A stretch of 34,381 nt of DNA from a bacterium. Its GTDB lineage: Bacteria; Chloroflexota; Limnocylindria; Limnocylindrales; Limnocylindraceae. Position 1 is the first letter of the stretch. Every line of letters starts with the position of its first letter. Below the pieces are notes generated by a model. The model made no database searches. It saw nothing but the letters and a program-made list of their open reading frames with translations, and was not told the DNA's origin. Where the stretch lies: NCBI GenBank assembly GCA_009919365.1, contig RGBZ01000002.1:1-34381 (forward strand), given 5' to 3'. Both the position numbers and the translations under genes were made by a program. Below are positions 1-11,070 of the stretch, piece after piece.

Positions 1-1
1 C

Positions 2-412
2 GTGCTCGGAGGTCACGGCGACACGATGGTGCCGTTGCCGCGCTACTCCTCGATCGGCGGCATTCCGTTGCCAGAGTTCCTCGCCGCAGATCGCATCGAG
101 GCGATCGTCAAGCGAACCCGCAGTGGCGGAGCAGAGATCGTGGAGCTGCTGAAGACTGGCTCGGCCTACTATGCGCCCGCCGCCGCGACGTTTGAAGTTG
201 TCGAGAGCATCCTGCTTGATCGCCGTCGCCTGATCCCGTGCGCTGCGCTCCTTGAAGGGGAGTACGGCGTGAGCGGCCTTTACGTTGGGGTCCCAGTGGT
301 AATCGGTGGGAGCGGGATCGAGAAGATCATTGAGATCACGCTCACGGCAGACGAGTCGGCCGCCTTCCAGCGCTCTGCCGATGCGGTAAAAGAGCTCGTC
401 GATCTGCTCTAG
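2..412 (+). CDS. mdh: Malate dehydrogenase, C-terminal part (cut by window edge)
   Basis: This is the last ~136 residues of an NAD-dependent malate dehydrogenase of the LDH-like type, which interconverts malate and oxaloacetate in the TCA cycle. The fragment opens with [15 protein letters not shown], which carries the active-site histidine of the GGHGD motif, followed by [11 protein letters not shown]. The C-terminal domain continues with the usual [10 protein letters not shown] segment and the [17 protein letters not shown] strand pair. The reading frame is open to the left edge, so the GTG at position 2 is an internal valine and not a start. It ends 18 bp before the convergent dehydrogenase gene. 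Malate rather than lactate specificity is inferred from overall resemblance, because the substrate-specificity loop lies outside the window. Confidence 0.93.
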   Translation: MLGGHGDTMVPLPRYSSIGGIPLPEFLAADRIEAIVKRTRSGGAEIVELLKTGSAYYAPAAATFEVVESILLDRRRLIPCAALLEGEYGVSGLYVGVPVVIGGSGIEKIIEITLTADESAAFQRSADAVKELVDLL

Positions 413-430
413 CGCGAACGGCTCGCTCGA

Positions 431-1909
431 CTAGAACCAGCGGGCGGTTATAACCTTCTTCGTGGTGTAGAACTCCACCCCGTCGCGACCGGTCGCGTGG
501 AGGTCGCCGAAGAAGCTCTTGCGACGTCCACTGAACGGGAAGAAGGCCATCGGGGCGGCAACTCCAACGTTCACACCGAGCATCCCTGAGGTCGCCTTGC
601 GCTTGAACTCGCGCGCGGCAGAGCCGGAGGCGGTGTAGATGCTGGCGGCGTTCCCGTATTCGTTCGTCTCAGCCATCAGGCGGAGCGCCTCATCGAGATC
701 TTTGGCGTAGAGCACGGAGAGGACTGGCCCGAAGACCTCCTCGCGTGCAAGTGGCGACGATGGTGCGATCTCAAGAAGTGTTGGTCCAACGAAGTAGCCC
801 TTTGCGGGACCGGTGCCTCGTCCGTCACGCAGCATCGTCGCGCCAGCAGCGACCCCCTCATCAACGAGCTTGTGAATGCGCTCGCGCGCCTCGCCGCGAA
901 TGACGGGGCCGAGCGAGATGCCTGCGTCGAGGCCGAATCCCATCTTGATCGTGTCGGCGTGCTCCAAGAGTCGTGGCAACATGCGCTCACGGGCCTCACC
1001 AACGAGGGTGAGCACGGAGCCTGCGAGACAGCGCTGCCCCGCATTGCCGAAGGCAGACTCTGCGATATTCGGCACGCTCTGATCAAGCACTGCATCGGGC
1101 ATGGCGATGATGTGATTCTTTGCGCCGCCGAGTGCCTGCACACGCTTCCCGCTCTTGGCCGCGGTCTCGTAGACGATGCGCGCGACGCGCTCAGAGCCAA
1201 CGAAGCTAATCGCATCGACGCCTGGGTTCGTGATGAGGCCGGTCACCGTCTCCACAGCGCCATGCACCAAGCCAACGACACCGGCTGGAATTCCCGCCTC
1301 AACGCAGATCTCAATGATGCGTTGCGAAGAGAGGGGCGTGCGCTCAGATGGCTTCAAGATGAACGAGTTCCCGCACGCAATCGCGAGTGGCAGCATCCAC
1401 ATCGGCACCATGAAGGGGAAGTTGAATGGCGTGATGCCGGCAACGACGCCAACAGGGAAGCGCACCATCTCGGAGTCGATGCCGCGAGAGACCTGATCAA
1501 GGTTCTGGCCCATCAATAGGGTGGGGGCGCCGCAGGCAAAATCGACGACTTCGATGCCACGGCGAACCTCGCCGGTTGCGTCGCTTAGTACCTTGCCGTT
1601 CTCGGTGGTGACGAGCTTGGCGAGTGCCTCGCGGTTGTCGAGCATCGCCTCGCGCAACTTGAAGAGGTAGCCGGCACGTTCTGGTGGCGGCATCTCGCCC
1701 CACTCGTGGGCGGCGGCGCGCGCCGCGTCGACAGCTCCCTGCACATCGGCGGCGTTGGAGAGGGGAACATAGGCGAGAGGGGTCTCGGTTGCCGGATTGG
1801 GCACTACCAATCGCTCGCTCGAAGAGGATTCGACCCAGTGCCCGTTGATGAAGTTCTTTAGGGTGGCTGGGGCGTCCTGTTCGGCTAAGCTTTCAACGGT
1901 GGTTGCCAT
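431..1909 (-). CDS. mmsA: CoA-acylating (methyl)malonate-semialdehyde dehydrogenase
   Basis: This 492-residue aldehyde dehydrogenase has the length of MmsA/IolA. The family converts methylmalonate semialdehyde to propionyl-CoA, or malonate semialdehyde to acetyl-CoA, with NAD+ and CoA. Visible marks are the N-terminal FINGHWVESSSSE, the segment GITPFNFPFMVPMWMLPLA typical of this subfamily, the cofactor region SFVGSERVARIVYE, and the catalytic cysteine C294 in GNAGQRCLAGS. The glutamate general base of ordinary aldehyde dehydrogenases appears replaced in QALGGAKNHI, as usual for CoA-acylating members. It is divergent from the aminotransferase gene, and together they could degrade beta-alanine or a similar omega-amino acid. 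The ATG at 1909 has GAGAAT six bases upstream, a weak match to the local leaderless promoter pattern. Confidence 0.93.
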   Translation of the reverse strand: MATTVESLAEQDAPATLKNFINGHWVESSSSERLVVPNPATETPLAYVPLSNAADVQGAVDAARAAAHEWGEMPPPERAGYLFKLREAMLDNREALAKLVTTENGKVLSDATGEVRRGIEVVDFACGAPTLLMGQNLDQVSRGIDSEMVRFPVGVVAGITPFNFPFMVPMWMLPLAIACGNSFILKPSERTPLSSQRIIEICVEAGIPAGVVGLVHGAVETVTGLITNPGVDAISFVGSERVARIVYETAAKSGKRVQALGGAKNHIIAMPDAVLDQSVPNIAESAFGNAGQRCLAGSVLTLVGEARERMLPRLLEHADTIKMGFGLDAGISLGPVIRGEARERIHKLVDEGVAAGATMLRDGRGTGPAKGYFVGPTLLEIAPSSPLAREEVFGPVLSVLYAKDLDEALRLMAETNEYGNAASIYTASGSAAREFKRKATSGMLGVNVGVAAPMAFFPFSGRRKSFFGDLHATGRDGVEFYTTKKVITARWF

Positions 1910-1988
1910 GGTGAGATTCTCGCCGATCTGCGCCCCGAGCGCGGTGCGCGGCGTGATTGTCTCGCGCCACGCATCACCAGAAGGGGGG

Positions 1989-1994
1989 TATCCT
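1989..1994 (+). promoter_or_regulatory. Putative -10 element (TATCCT) for the aminotransferase gene
   Basis: TATCCT fits the TANNNT form of a bacterial -10 box. It would place the transcript start near 2001, leaving a leader of about 38 nt that contains a strong ribosome binding site, GGGAGGG at 2029-2035, three bases before the ATG at 2039. The 129-bp gap from 1910 to 2038 is the longest in the window and must also hold the mmsA promoter on the other strand. No clear -35 box is visible. Confidence 0.45.
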
Positions 1995-2038
1995 CAGCGC
2001 AAGGAGGGCGCGCCTGCGCCTCATCACTGGGAGGGTCC

Positions 2039-3376
2039 ATGAGCGCAGCCAAGCGAACCCCACTGAGCGGGCCAGAGATGGTCGCCCTCTCCAAGCGCCA
2101 CACCATGACCGAATGGTCTGCCCAGGCTGCGGCGAACCCGATTCCGATCGCTCGTGCAAAGGGCTCCTGGTTCTGGACCCCCGAAGAGGAGAAGTTCCTC
2201 GACTTCAACAGCCAGCTGATGTGCACCAACATCGGTCACGGCGATGAGCGCGTCCTCAAGGCAATCACCGATCAGGCGGCGCTCCTGGCGTATGCCAATC
2301 CATTCATGGCGACGGAGCCACGCGCCCGACTCGGTGCGAAGCTTGCCGAGATTTGCCCGGGCGACATTGACGCCTTCTTCTTCACGAACGGTGGCGCCGA
2401 GGCGGTTGAGAACGCCTTCCGCATCGCGCGCCTCTACACAGGCCGGCACAAGATCGCCGCACGCTATCGCTCGTATCATGGCGGAACGTCAGGAGCGCTC
2501 AGCGCAACGGGCGACCCACGTCGCTGGTTCGCCGAACCCGGCATGCCCGGCATCTTCCGCATCCCAGACTTCCACGAGTTCGGTGCCGCTGAGCCACGCC
2601 CGGTGGCTGAGGTACTTGCGGAGACGGAGAAGATCATTCGATTCGAAGGGCCGCAGACCGTTGCGGCGATTATCGTCGAGCCAGTCGTGGGAACCAACGG
2701 AATCCTGATTCCACCCGACGGCTACATGCAGGGACTGCGTGACATCTGTGACCGCCACGGGATTCTGCTGATCGCGGACGAGGTGATGGCCGGATTCGGC
2801 AGGACGGGGAAGTGGTTCGCCATTGACCATTCAGGCGTCGTGCCCGACATGATCACCATGGCGAAGGGACTCACGAGCGCCTATGTGGCACTGGGAGCAC
2901 TCGGTATGCGGCGACCGATCGCCGATCACTTCGCCGAGAAGGTGTTCGGTGGCGGGTTGACCTACAACAGCCATCCGCTCGCTTGTGCCACCGCCCTCGC
3001 CACCATTGAGGTGTACGAAGAGGACGATCTGATCACTCGCGCCGCGACGATGGGAAAGACGCTCCGTGCGCATCACGAGCGTATGAAGGCAAAGCACCCC
3101 TGCGTCGGTCCGATTCGCAACATCGGGCTCTTCGGCATCATCGAGCTGGTGCGCGATCCGAAGACGCAAGAGCCGATCGCGGCGTTCAACACGAGCGCCC
3201 CAGAGATGCTGGCGCTCGGAGCCTTCTTCCGCAAGAACGGTCTCTATACGATCGTGCGATGGAATGGATTCTTCACGAATCCGCCACTTATCATCACGAA
3301 CGAGGAACTCGACTTCGCGTTTGATGTGATTGATCGCGGCTTGACAGAGGTTGACAAGGCTCTCGGCCTGGCATGA
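2039..3376 (+). CDS. Class-III PLP-dependent aminotransferase (omega-amino acid type)
   Basis: A 445-residue fold-type I aminotransferase of class III. PLP-site features are clear: the phosphate-binding stretch FTNGGAEAVENAFRIAR, YRSYHGGTSGA, the IADEVMAGFGRTG aspartate, and the Schiff-base lysine K276 in ITMAKGLTS. Family members move amino groups from omega-amino acids such as beta-alanine, taurine or GABA to pyruvate or 2-oxoglutarate. Sequence alone does not fix the substrate. The divergent mmsA homologue suggests the product is malonate semialdehyde (from beta-alanine) or methylmalonate semialdehyde (from 3-aminoisobutyrate), which MmsA would oxidise to acetyl-CoA or propionyl-CoA. The ATG is preceded by a good ribosome binding site. 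Its stop overlaps the next start (ATGA), indicating translational coupling to the asparaginase. Confidence 0.88.
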   Translation: MSAAKRTPLSGPEMVALSKRHTMTEWSAQAAANPIPIARAKGSWFWTPEEEKFLDFNSQLMCTNIGHGDERVLKAITDQAALLAYANPFMATEPRARLGAKLAEICPGDIDAFFFTNGGAEAVENAFRIARLYTGRHKIAARYRSYHGGTSGALSATGDPRRWFAEPGMPGIFRIPDFHEFGAAEPRPVAEVLAETEKIIRFEGPQTVAAIIVEPVVGTNGILIPPDGYMQGLRDICDRHGILLIADEVMAGFGRTGKWFAIDHSGVVPDMITMAKGLTSAYVALGALGMRRPIADHFAEKVFGGGLTYNSHPLACATALATIEVYEEDDLITRAATMGKTLRAHHERMKAKHPCVGPIRNIGLFGIIELVRDPKTQEPIAAFNTSAPEMLALGAFFRKNGLYTIVRWNGFFTNPPLIITNEELDFAFDVIDRGLTEVDKALGLA

Positions 3377-4395
3377 GTGGCGTTCGCGTCGGCGAGGGCG
3401 CGCCGCCACCGGTGATTACGGTGGTGCAGCGTGGCCAGATCACCGAGGCGGCGCATCGTGGCGATGTGGCCGTCGTGGCCGTGGGGGGGCGTCTCGCCGC
3501 AAGCCTGGGCGAGCCAGATCGCCTGATCTCGCTGCGGAGCTCCGTCAAGCCCTTCACTGCGGTGGCGGTGCTGGCCGCAGCTGATGAGGCTGGGCTTACG
3601 CTGGACGACGAGATGATCGCCCTCGCCTCGGCGAGTCATGCAGGTGCTGATGAGCACACAGCTGTGGCACAGCGGATGATTGAAACCTTCGGGCTCAATC
3701 CAGAACACCTCGTCCACGGCCGACCGCAGAGCGCGCGCGGTGGCAGCGGTGAGCTGCTCGCCCATATGTGCTCTGGCCAGCACCTCTCCCTGCTCCTCCT
3801 GGCGAAGGCGCGTGGATTTGATCCGATCGGATACGACAACTTTGATCACCCGGTGCAGCGCGAGCTGCGCGCCGTTGTGGGCGAACTACTGAGCGTTGAC
3901 CTTCATGCCGCGCCGTGGGGAATCGATGGCTGTGCGATCCCAACCTCGGCGGTCCCACTTCGCGTGGCTGCGGAGGGGGCGCGCCGTTGGGCCGCCCCGA
4001 ACGACGCAGAGGTCCCAGAGCGCTATCGAGCACTACTGGAGCGCGTTCGCCTCGCGGCCGTCAAGAACCCGCGCCTCATCTCTGGAGCGGGCTTCCTGGA
4101 TACCGACCTGATTCGTGGTGGTGATGGTGTTGTTGTTGCGAAGCAGGGGGCTGAGGGTCTCTGCCTTGTCGGCCTGCCTGGCTACGGCATCGCGGTGCGG
4201 ACAGAAGATGGCGACGCCGCAGCACGCTCTGGGCGTGTGGCGACCGTTGCCGTCCTGGCGGCGATTGGTGCCAGCGTTGCCGCAGCGCCATCGCTTGATT
4301 CGCATCGCACGGTGAGCCTGGTTGATCCGCGTGGCGGCACAGCACTCGCCACGGTACGACCCGGAGAGGCGCTCTCCACCTTAGAGGTCTCGTAG
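3373..4395 (+). CDS. Asparaginase, thermolabile AnsA/Rhizobium etli type (Asparaginase_II family)
   Basis: A 340-residue protein resembling the Asparaginase_II family (Pfam PF06089), which is unrelated to the E. coli enzymes and hydrolyses L-asparagine to aspartate and ammonia in studied members. The beta-lactamase-like motif SxxK is visible as S56-S57-V58-K59 in LRSSVKPFTA, and a conserved cysteine, C133, sits in HMCSGQHL. SASHAGADEHTAVAQRM and GIDGCAIPT are also characteristic. The start overlaps the aminotransferase stop by ATGA, so the two are probably co-translated. The pairing suggests use of amino acids as nitrogen or carbon sources. No signal peptide is visible, so a cytoplasmic location is likely. 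A different amide substrate cannot be excluded. Confidence 0.85.
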   Translation: MSGVRVGEGAPPPVITVVQRGQITEAAHRGDVAVVAVGGRLAASLGEPDRLISLRSSVKPFTAVAVLAAADEAGLTLDDEMIALASASHAGADEHTAVAQRMIETFGLNPEHLVHGRPQSARGGSGELLAHMCSGQHLSLLLLAKARGFDPIGYDNFDHPVQRELRAVVGELLSVDLHAAPWGIDGCAIPTSAVPLRVAAEGARRWAAPNDAEVPERYRALLERVRLAAVKNPRLISGAGFLDTDLIRGGDGVVVAKQGAEGLCLVGLPGYGIAVRTEDGDAAARSGRVATVAVLAAIGASVAAAPSLDSHRTVSLVDPRGGTALATVRPGEALSTLEVS

Positions 4396-4398
4396 ACC

Positions 4399-5097
4399 AT
4401 GCCTGCAGCAAAGATGCGCGTGCAAGAGGCCTGGCGTGTGCTGGGTCTTCCCGCCCGACCCTCCGCGTTTGCCGTCAAGGTTGCATTCCGTCGGCTCGCA
4501 AAGTCGACGCACCCAGACGCTGCTGGTGGTGGCGAAGCGACCGCTTTGCAGTTTGCGCGGATCACGGAGGCCCATGAGGTTGCACTTGCCGACGCGATTG
4601 CAGCGGGTCGACTCGTTGGTCCCGGTCGCGATCAACCGCCAACGCGCCAAGCTGAGACGCCTCGCCGCGCAGCGCCGCCGCCACCGAAGTCTGGTGCGCA
4701 ACCGACGGCTAGGGCCCGTCCCGGCTCCACCACATATGACGGTGCGACTGAGGAGGAGCCCGTCTGGGACGGCGCCGCTTGGGTCGGTGCTGACTCTGGG
4801 ACGTATTGGACCGTAAATCCGCGCGAGTACGCCGACCCCCGCAAACATGGCCCGGAATACCGAGCCCGAGGGAAGCGCCCTGTTCGGCGAACCCCGCGCG
4901 AGCGCGCGCAAACGCAGCCCGCTGCTCAACCTGACACAGCAGCGTCGGGAAGCGTGGCGCGTTCCACATCACTCGCCGTTGGCGCAGCCGCACTCGTCCT
5001 CATTGCAGTGTTGGTGAGCGGCTCACCCCGCCTCCTCGCAGCCGGAGCCCTCTGTGCACTTCTCGCCTATGCGACCCTGCGTTGGCGTCGCAGGTAG
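4399..5097 (+). CDS. J-domain membrane protein
   Basis: A 232-residue protein with an N-terminal J-domain (about residues 8-65) containing the HPD tripeptide at H38-P39-D40, which in this family stimulates DnaK ATPase. A long low-complexity linker rich in Pro, Arg and Ala follows (about 75-185). The C-terminus has two hydrophobic stretches (about 195-210 and 213-227) ending in RWRRR, which look like a membrane hairpin with a cytoplasmic basic tail. There is no G/F region, zinc centre or client-binding domain, so it is not DnaJ itself but a tethered J-protein of unknown client. It starts 3 bp after the asparaginase stop. Its own TAG stop lies inside the TAGGAT promoter element of the next gene. 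Confidence 0.75.
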   Translation: MPAAKMRVQEAWRVLGLPARPSAFAVKVAFRRLAKSTHPDAAGGGEATALQFARITEAHEVALADAIAAGRLVGPGRDQPPTRQAETPRRAAPPPPKSGAQPTARARPGSTTYDGATEEEPVWDGAAWVGADSGTYWTVNPREYADPRKHGPEYRARGKRPVRRTPRERAQTQPAAQPDTAASGSVARSTSLAVGAAALVLIAVLVSGSPRLLAAGALCALLAYATLRWRRR

Positions 5098-5100
5098 GAT
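5095..5100 (+). promoter_or_regulatory. Putative leaderless promoter -10 (TAGGAT) of the DtxR-family gene
   Basis: TAGGAT lies 7 bases (CAGGGCT) before the ATG at 5108, and there is no purine-rich ribosome binding site between them. This spacing puts the transcript start on or next to the ATG. The same hexamer and spacing recur before proS and ppx. The TAG of the element doubles as the stop codon of the upstream J-domain gene. Confidence 0.65.
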
Positions 5101-5107
5101 CAGGGCT

Positions 5108-7307
<2,200 letters not shown>

Positions 7308-7315
<8 letters not shown>

Positions 7316-8012
7316 ACGTACGAGCAAGGTGTTGTTGATCGAAGATGAGCGCGCCCTTCGGGAGGCCCTCGCCGACGCGCTATCGAGTGAGGGATTCATC
7401 GTCTCGCAAGCAGAGACTGGTGCGTCTGGACTCGCCGCCTTTCGAGAGACTCCGCCAGATCTGATCCTGTTGGATCTTATGCTCCCTGAGATGGGCGGTA
7501 TTGAGGTGTGTCGTTCGATTCGAAGCACATCGCGCGTACCAATCATCATGGTCACCGCCAAGGCGTCTGAGGTCGATCGGATCAGTGGACTCGAACTCGG
7601 CGCCGACGACTACGTGACGAAGCCGTTCTCGGCGCGTGAGCTGATCGCACGCATTCGGGCCGTCCTCCGTCGACAGGCCATCGCTCCCGCCCCGGTTTTG
7701 GCGGTGGGCCGCATCCGCATCGCTGAGGCTGAGGTTGACCTTGAGGGCAAGCGGGTCCTGCGCGACGGCGCCCCGGTGCACCTGAAGCCCAAGGCCTTTC
7801 AGTTGCTGGCATTCCTCATTGAGAATGCAGGACGGGTCTATACCCGCGAACAGCTTCTCGACAAGGTCTGGGGCTACGACTATGCCGGCGAGACTCGAAC
7901 GGTAGACGTCCACATGCACGCCCTCCGCCAGGCGGTGGAGGACATCCCAGCGGAGCCGGTCGCCCTACAAACCGTTCGCGGGATCGGCTACGTTCTCCGT
8001 CGCCCAGCCTGA
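7308..8012 (+). CDS. OmpR/PhoB-family response regulator (PhoB/PhoP-like)
   Basis: A 234-residue two-domain regulator. The receiver domain (1-120) has the acidic pocket E12-D13, phosphoacceptor D56 in LILLDLMLP, the conserved threonine in IIMVTAK and lysine in YVTKPFS. The winged-helix DNA-binding domain (~135-232) ends with the OmpR signature GETRTVDVHMHALRQAVE and TVRGIGYVLR. The probable partner kinase is encoded 1.8 kb downstream, on the far side of proS. The neighbourhood (PhoU, GDPD, Ppx, Ppk) argues for control of phosphate genes, but that is inference from context. The ATG at 7308 overlaps the end of gltX by 8 bp, so it is probably read from the same transcript. Confidence 0.9.
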
Positions 8013-8050
8013 GCCCCACACCACTCCTGAACGAGAGCCCCGCGCGCGGG

Positions 8051-8056
8051 TAGGAT
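8051..8056 (+). promoter_or_regulatory. Putative leaderless promoter -10 (TAGGAT) of proS
   Basis: TAGGAT is followed by TGACCTC (7 bases) and then the ATG at 8064, with no ribosome binding site. Directly upstream is the perfect 12-bp palindrome CCCGCGCGCGGG (8039-8050), and the combined CGCGGGTAGGAT string is shared with the ppx promoter at 13112-13123. The 51-bp gap from 8013 to 8063 holds nothing else visible. Confidence 0.65.
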
Positions 8057-8063
8057 TGACCTC

Positions 8064-9848
8064 ATGCGCATGAGTGAACTCTTCTTTACGACCCTCAGGG
8101 AGGATCCCGCCGACGCGGAGATGCCCTCACACCGCCTGCTGTTGCGTGCTGGCTACATTCGACCGCTGGGTGCTGGAATTTACTCACTCCTCCCGCTCGG
8201 CATGCGCGTCAACATGCGCGTTACGCAAGTGATTCGCGAAGAGATGAACGCCATCGGCGCGCAGGAGATGTTGATGCCGGTTGTGCACCCGGCCGACCTC
8301 TGGCGAGAGACAGGTCGCTACGACCAGATCGGCCCAGAGATGGGTCGCTTCAGCGATCGTGGTGGACGAGACATGGTCTTGGCAATGACGCACGAAGAGG
8401 TGGTGACCGACCTGCTTCGCAAACTGATCAACTCGTGGCGTCAGCTCCCACAGCAGATGTACCACTTCCAGACAAAGTGGCGCGACGAGCCACGGGCACG
8501 AGGAGGGCTGATTCGCGTGCGCGAGTTCACGATGAAGGACGCCTACAGCGCCGACCGCGATGAGGCGGGACTTGATCGCTCGTACAAGCTTTACTACCAC
8601 GCCTATACGCGCATCTTTGCGCGGCTCGGACTAGAGGCGATCGCCGTGGCTAGCGATGTCGGCATGATGGGCGGCTCGCTCGCCCACGAGTTCATGGCAT
8701 TCAGTCCGTTTGGAGAAGATAGCCTGGTGCTCTGCGACGGCTGCGGTGCAGCGGCAAACCGCCAGGTCGCTGCTGTGAAGCGCGAGATCTCAGCAAGCGC
8801 TCCTCAGGAGCCGCTCAAGGAGATTGCGACACCAGGAGCCTCAACCATTGATGAACTCGCGGCACAGCTGAAGGTTCCTGCATCAATCTGCGCGAAGGCG
8901 GTCTTCTTCGCCGATCGCGACGGGCGACTGATCGTTGCGATTGTGCGCGGGGACGATGAGGTCGAAGAGACGAAGCTGACGAACGCCATCGCTGCGCGCG
9001 ACCTGCGGCCCGCCCGCGAGGAAGAGATTCGCGCCGCCGGCATGGAGCCAGGGTACGCATCGCCTGTTGGGATCAAGAGTGCAACCGTCGTCGTAGATGA
9101 ACTCGTCGCCTCGACCTCCAACATGGTCGCCGGTGCAAATAAGGCGGGCTATCACCTTACCGGTGTGAATGTGGGCCGCGACTACACACCGACCGCCGTC
9201 GCCGACATCGCCTCCGCAAAGGTGGGCGATGCATGCCTCGCCTGCGGCGGCACGCTGCGCATTGAGAACGGCATCGAAGTCGGCAACATCTTCAAGTTGG
9301 GCACGCGATACACCGGCGCGCTCGGCGCGACCTATGCCGACGAGGCGGGCGTCTCGCACCCAATCGTGATGGGCTCGTACGGGATTGGTGTCGGTCGTGC
9401 CGTGGCCTGTATCGCCGAAGCGCACCACGACGAGAAGGGCCTCTCCTGGCCGATCTCCATCAGCCCGTTTGATGCGCAGATTGCGATCGTTGGCGCGAAC
9501 AAGGATCCGAAGGTGGCCGAGATCGCGTTCGCGCTTGAGGCGGAGGCGGAGGCCGCAGGGATCGAACTTCTCGTGGATGACCGTGCCGAGACCCCTGGTG
9601 TGAAATTCGCCGATGCCGAGCTGATCGGGGCCCCGTGGATGATTACGATCTCACCACGCTCGCTTGAGGCGGGCGGCGCCGAGGTCACGCGGCGATCGAC
9701 GGGGGAGCGCAACGTTCTCCCGATCGGCGCAGTGCTTGACGCAATTCGTGCCGCCCAGGCGAGCGATCGTGCCGCGATTGAGGCGGCGCTACTCGCTCGC
9801 GGATATCCACCGCGACATGCGGCTCGCGATCCTCACCCAGCAGCCTGA
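8064..9848 (+). CDS. proS: Prolyl-tRNA synthetase, bacterial type with editing domain
   Basis: A 594-residue class-II synthetase that charges tRNA-Pro with proline. The catalytic domain has motif 1 near MRVTQVIREEMNAIGAQEMLMP, motif 2 in FQTKWRDEPRARGGLIRVREFTMKDAYS (split around RDEPR), and motif 3 near PIVMGSYGIGVGRAVACIAE. Between motifs 2 and 3 lies the INS editing insertion (~220-400), which removes mischarged Ala-tRNA-Pro in the bacterial form. The C-terminal anticodon domain (~475-590) is complete. The ATG at 8064 is preferred over the one at 8070 because of its position after TAGGAT. The stop overlaps the downstream kinase start as TGATG, so proS is inserted into what would otherwise be a regulator-kinase operon. 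Confidence 0.95.
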   Translation: MRMSELFFTTLREDPADAEMPSHRLLLRAGYIRPLGAGIYSLLPLGMRVNMRVTQVIREEMNAIGAQEMLMPVVHPADLWRETGRYDQIGPEMGRFSDRGGRDMVLAMTHEEVVTDLLRKLINSWRQLPQQMYHFQTKWRDEPRARGGLIRVREFTMKDAYSADRDEAGLDRSYKLYYHAYTRIFARLGLEAIAVASDVGMMGGSLAHEFMAFSPFGEDSLVLCDGCGAAANRQVAAVKREISASAPQEPLKEIATPGASTIDELAAQLKVPASICAKAVFFADRDGRLIVAIVRGDDEVEETKLTNAIAARDLRPAREEEIRAAGMEPGYASPVGIKSATVVVDELVASTSNMVAGANKAGYHLTGVNVGRDYTPTAVADIASAKVGDACLACGGTLRIENGIEVGNIFKLGTRYTGALGATYADEAGVSHPIVMGSYGIGVGRAVACIAEAHHDEKGLSWPISISPFDAQIAIVGANKDPKVAEIAFALEAEAEAAGIELLVDDRAETPGVKFADAELIGAPWMITISPRSLEAGGAEVTRRSTGERNVLPIGAVLDAIRAAQASDRAAIEAALLARGYPPRHAARDPHPAA

Positions 9849-11062
9849 TGCCCGACTTCGTCATTGGGCTCACAACGGTACTAGTCTCCGCAGGGATCAC
9901 CTACTTGGTCGTTCGTCGCTTTACGGCGCAAGATGTAGCGACCGAGGCCGATAGGGCAGCGCGCGAGAGCAGCCGGGCAGATGTGGCTTGGGAGCGTGCC
10001 GATCGCCGCTCTGAGCGCCTGAACGCCCTCCTTGAGGCGACCGATGACGCGATCCTTCGTGTCGGTTCGGATCTCGTGATTCGAGCGGCAAGCCCCGTCA
10101 CCGGCGAGATCCTTGCCCGCGGGGATGTGCAATTCCGTGGCATGCCACTGATCGAGGCGACCGTCGACATTCGGCTCGAGGAGCTCACCCGTAAGGCAAT
10201 CGCGGGTGAGGTCCATCGTGGCGAGATTGATATCCGCGACGGGCGACTGGGACACTCCGATGAGGCACGCTACGTCTCTGTCGTGGCGGCACCTGATGGC
10301 GACGGTGGAGCCTGGCTCGTCTTGCGCGACCTCACGGAAGTGCGTCGACTGCGACAGATCCGCACCGAGTTCGTTGACAACCTTTCGCATGAGCTGCGCA
10401 CACCACTATCTACGATTCGCCTCCTTGCAGAGACTATTGGCGGCGCCGCCGACAAGGGCGATGTAGCTGGCGTGGCGAGTCGGAGCGCCAAGATTGAGGT
10501 TGAGGTGCTCCACCTCGTGCAGATGGCCGACGAGATGCTCGATCTTGCCACGCTGGAGGCGGGGGAGATACCACTTCGTATGGCCGAGTTTGACCTGGTT
10601 GCCTTAGCCGAAGAGGTGGCGCATCGATTTGCTCCCGTTGCAGCGCAGCACGGTGGCGGTATTGATGTTCTCGGAACGGGTCCACTTCTTATCACGGGAG
10701 ACCGCGATCGCCTGCGCCAGGCGGTCGCCAACCTCGTCCATAACGCCGTGAAATACAGCCGCGAGGGTGGGCGAGTAGAGCTGCAGATTGATCGCATGAT
10801 TGATGGCGGAACACAGCTTGCCGTCATCGATCACGGCATAGGCATTGACCGCGCCCACCTTTCACGCATCTTTGAACGCTTCTTCACGGTGGAGCGGGTA
10901 GATGGTGGCGCCGGGGCCGTCGGTGGCGGCGGGACTGGACTCGGCCTCGCGATTGCCCGCCATGCAGTGCTTCGGCACGGTGGCGACATCACCGTTACCT
11001 CAAACCCAGGCGTCGGGACCACCTTCACGATGACGCTGCCAGCCGCAGGGGCAGCCTCCTGA
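9848..11062 (+). CDS. PhoR-like membrane sensor histidine kinase
   Basis: A 404-residue kinase with a single N-terminal transmembrane helix (about 4-22), a basic/charged linker, a PAS-like domain (~55-160, ending WLVLRDLTEVRRL), a HisKA domain with phosphorylation site H181 in NLSHELRTPLSTIR, and an HATPase domain with NLVHNAVKYS (N box), DHGIGI (G1), RIFERFFT (F box) and GTGLGLAIARH (G2). The single helix without a periplasmic sensor matches PhoR proteins that sense through PstB/PhoU. A phoU homologue lies 1.2 kb downstream. The start overlaps the proS stop (TGATG). Its likely partner is the response regulator at 7308-8012. The phosphate role is inferred from architecture and context. Confidence 0.88.
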   Translation: MPDFVIGLTTVLVSAGITYLVVRRFTAQDVATEADRAARESSRADVAWERADRRSERLNALLEATDDAILRVGSDLVIRAASPVTGEILARGDVQFRGMPLIEATVDIRLEELTRKAIAGEVHRGEIDIRDGRLGHSDEARYVSVVAAPDGDGGAWLVLRDLTEVRRLRQIRTEFVDNLSHELRTPLSTIRLLAETIGGAADKGDVAGVASRSAKIEVEVLHLVQMADEMLDLATLEAGEIPLRMAEFDLVALAEEVAHRFAPVAAQHGGGIDVLGTGPLLITGDRDRLRQAVANLVHNAVKYSREGGRVELQIDRMIDGGTQLAVIDHGIGIDRAHLSRIFERFFTVERVDGGAGAVGGGGTGLGLAIARHAVLRHGGDITVTSNPGVGTTFTMTLPAAGAAS

Positions 11063-11070
11063 ATCGTCGC

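Noticed and set aside
872..1519. Long open frame on the plus strand across mmsA
   Set aside because: It is antisense to a clear MmsA, has odd His/Asp/Ala composition, no homology that I recognise and no start signal. Such shadow frames are expected in GC-rich genes.
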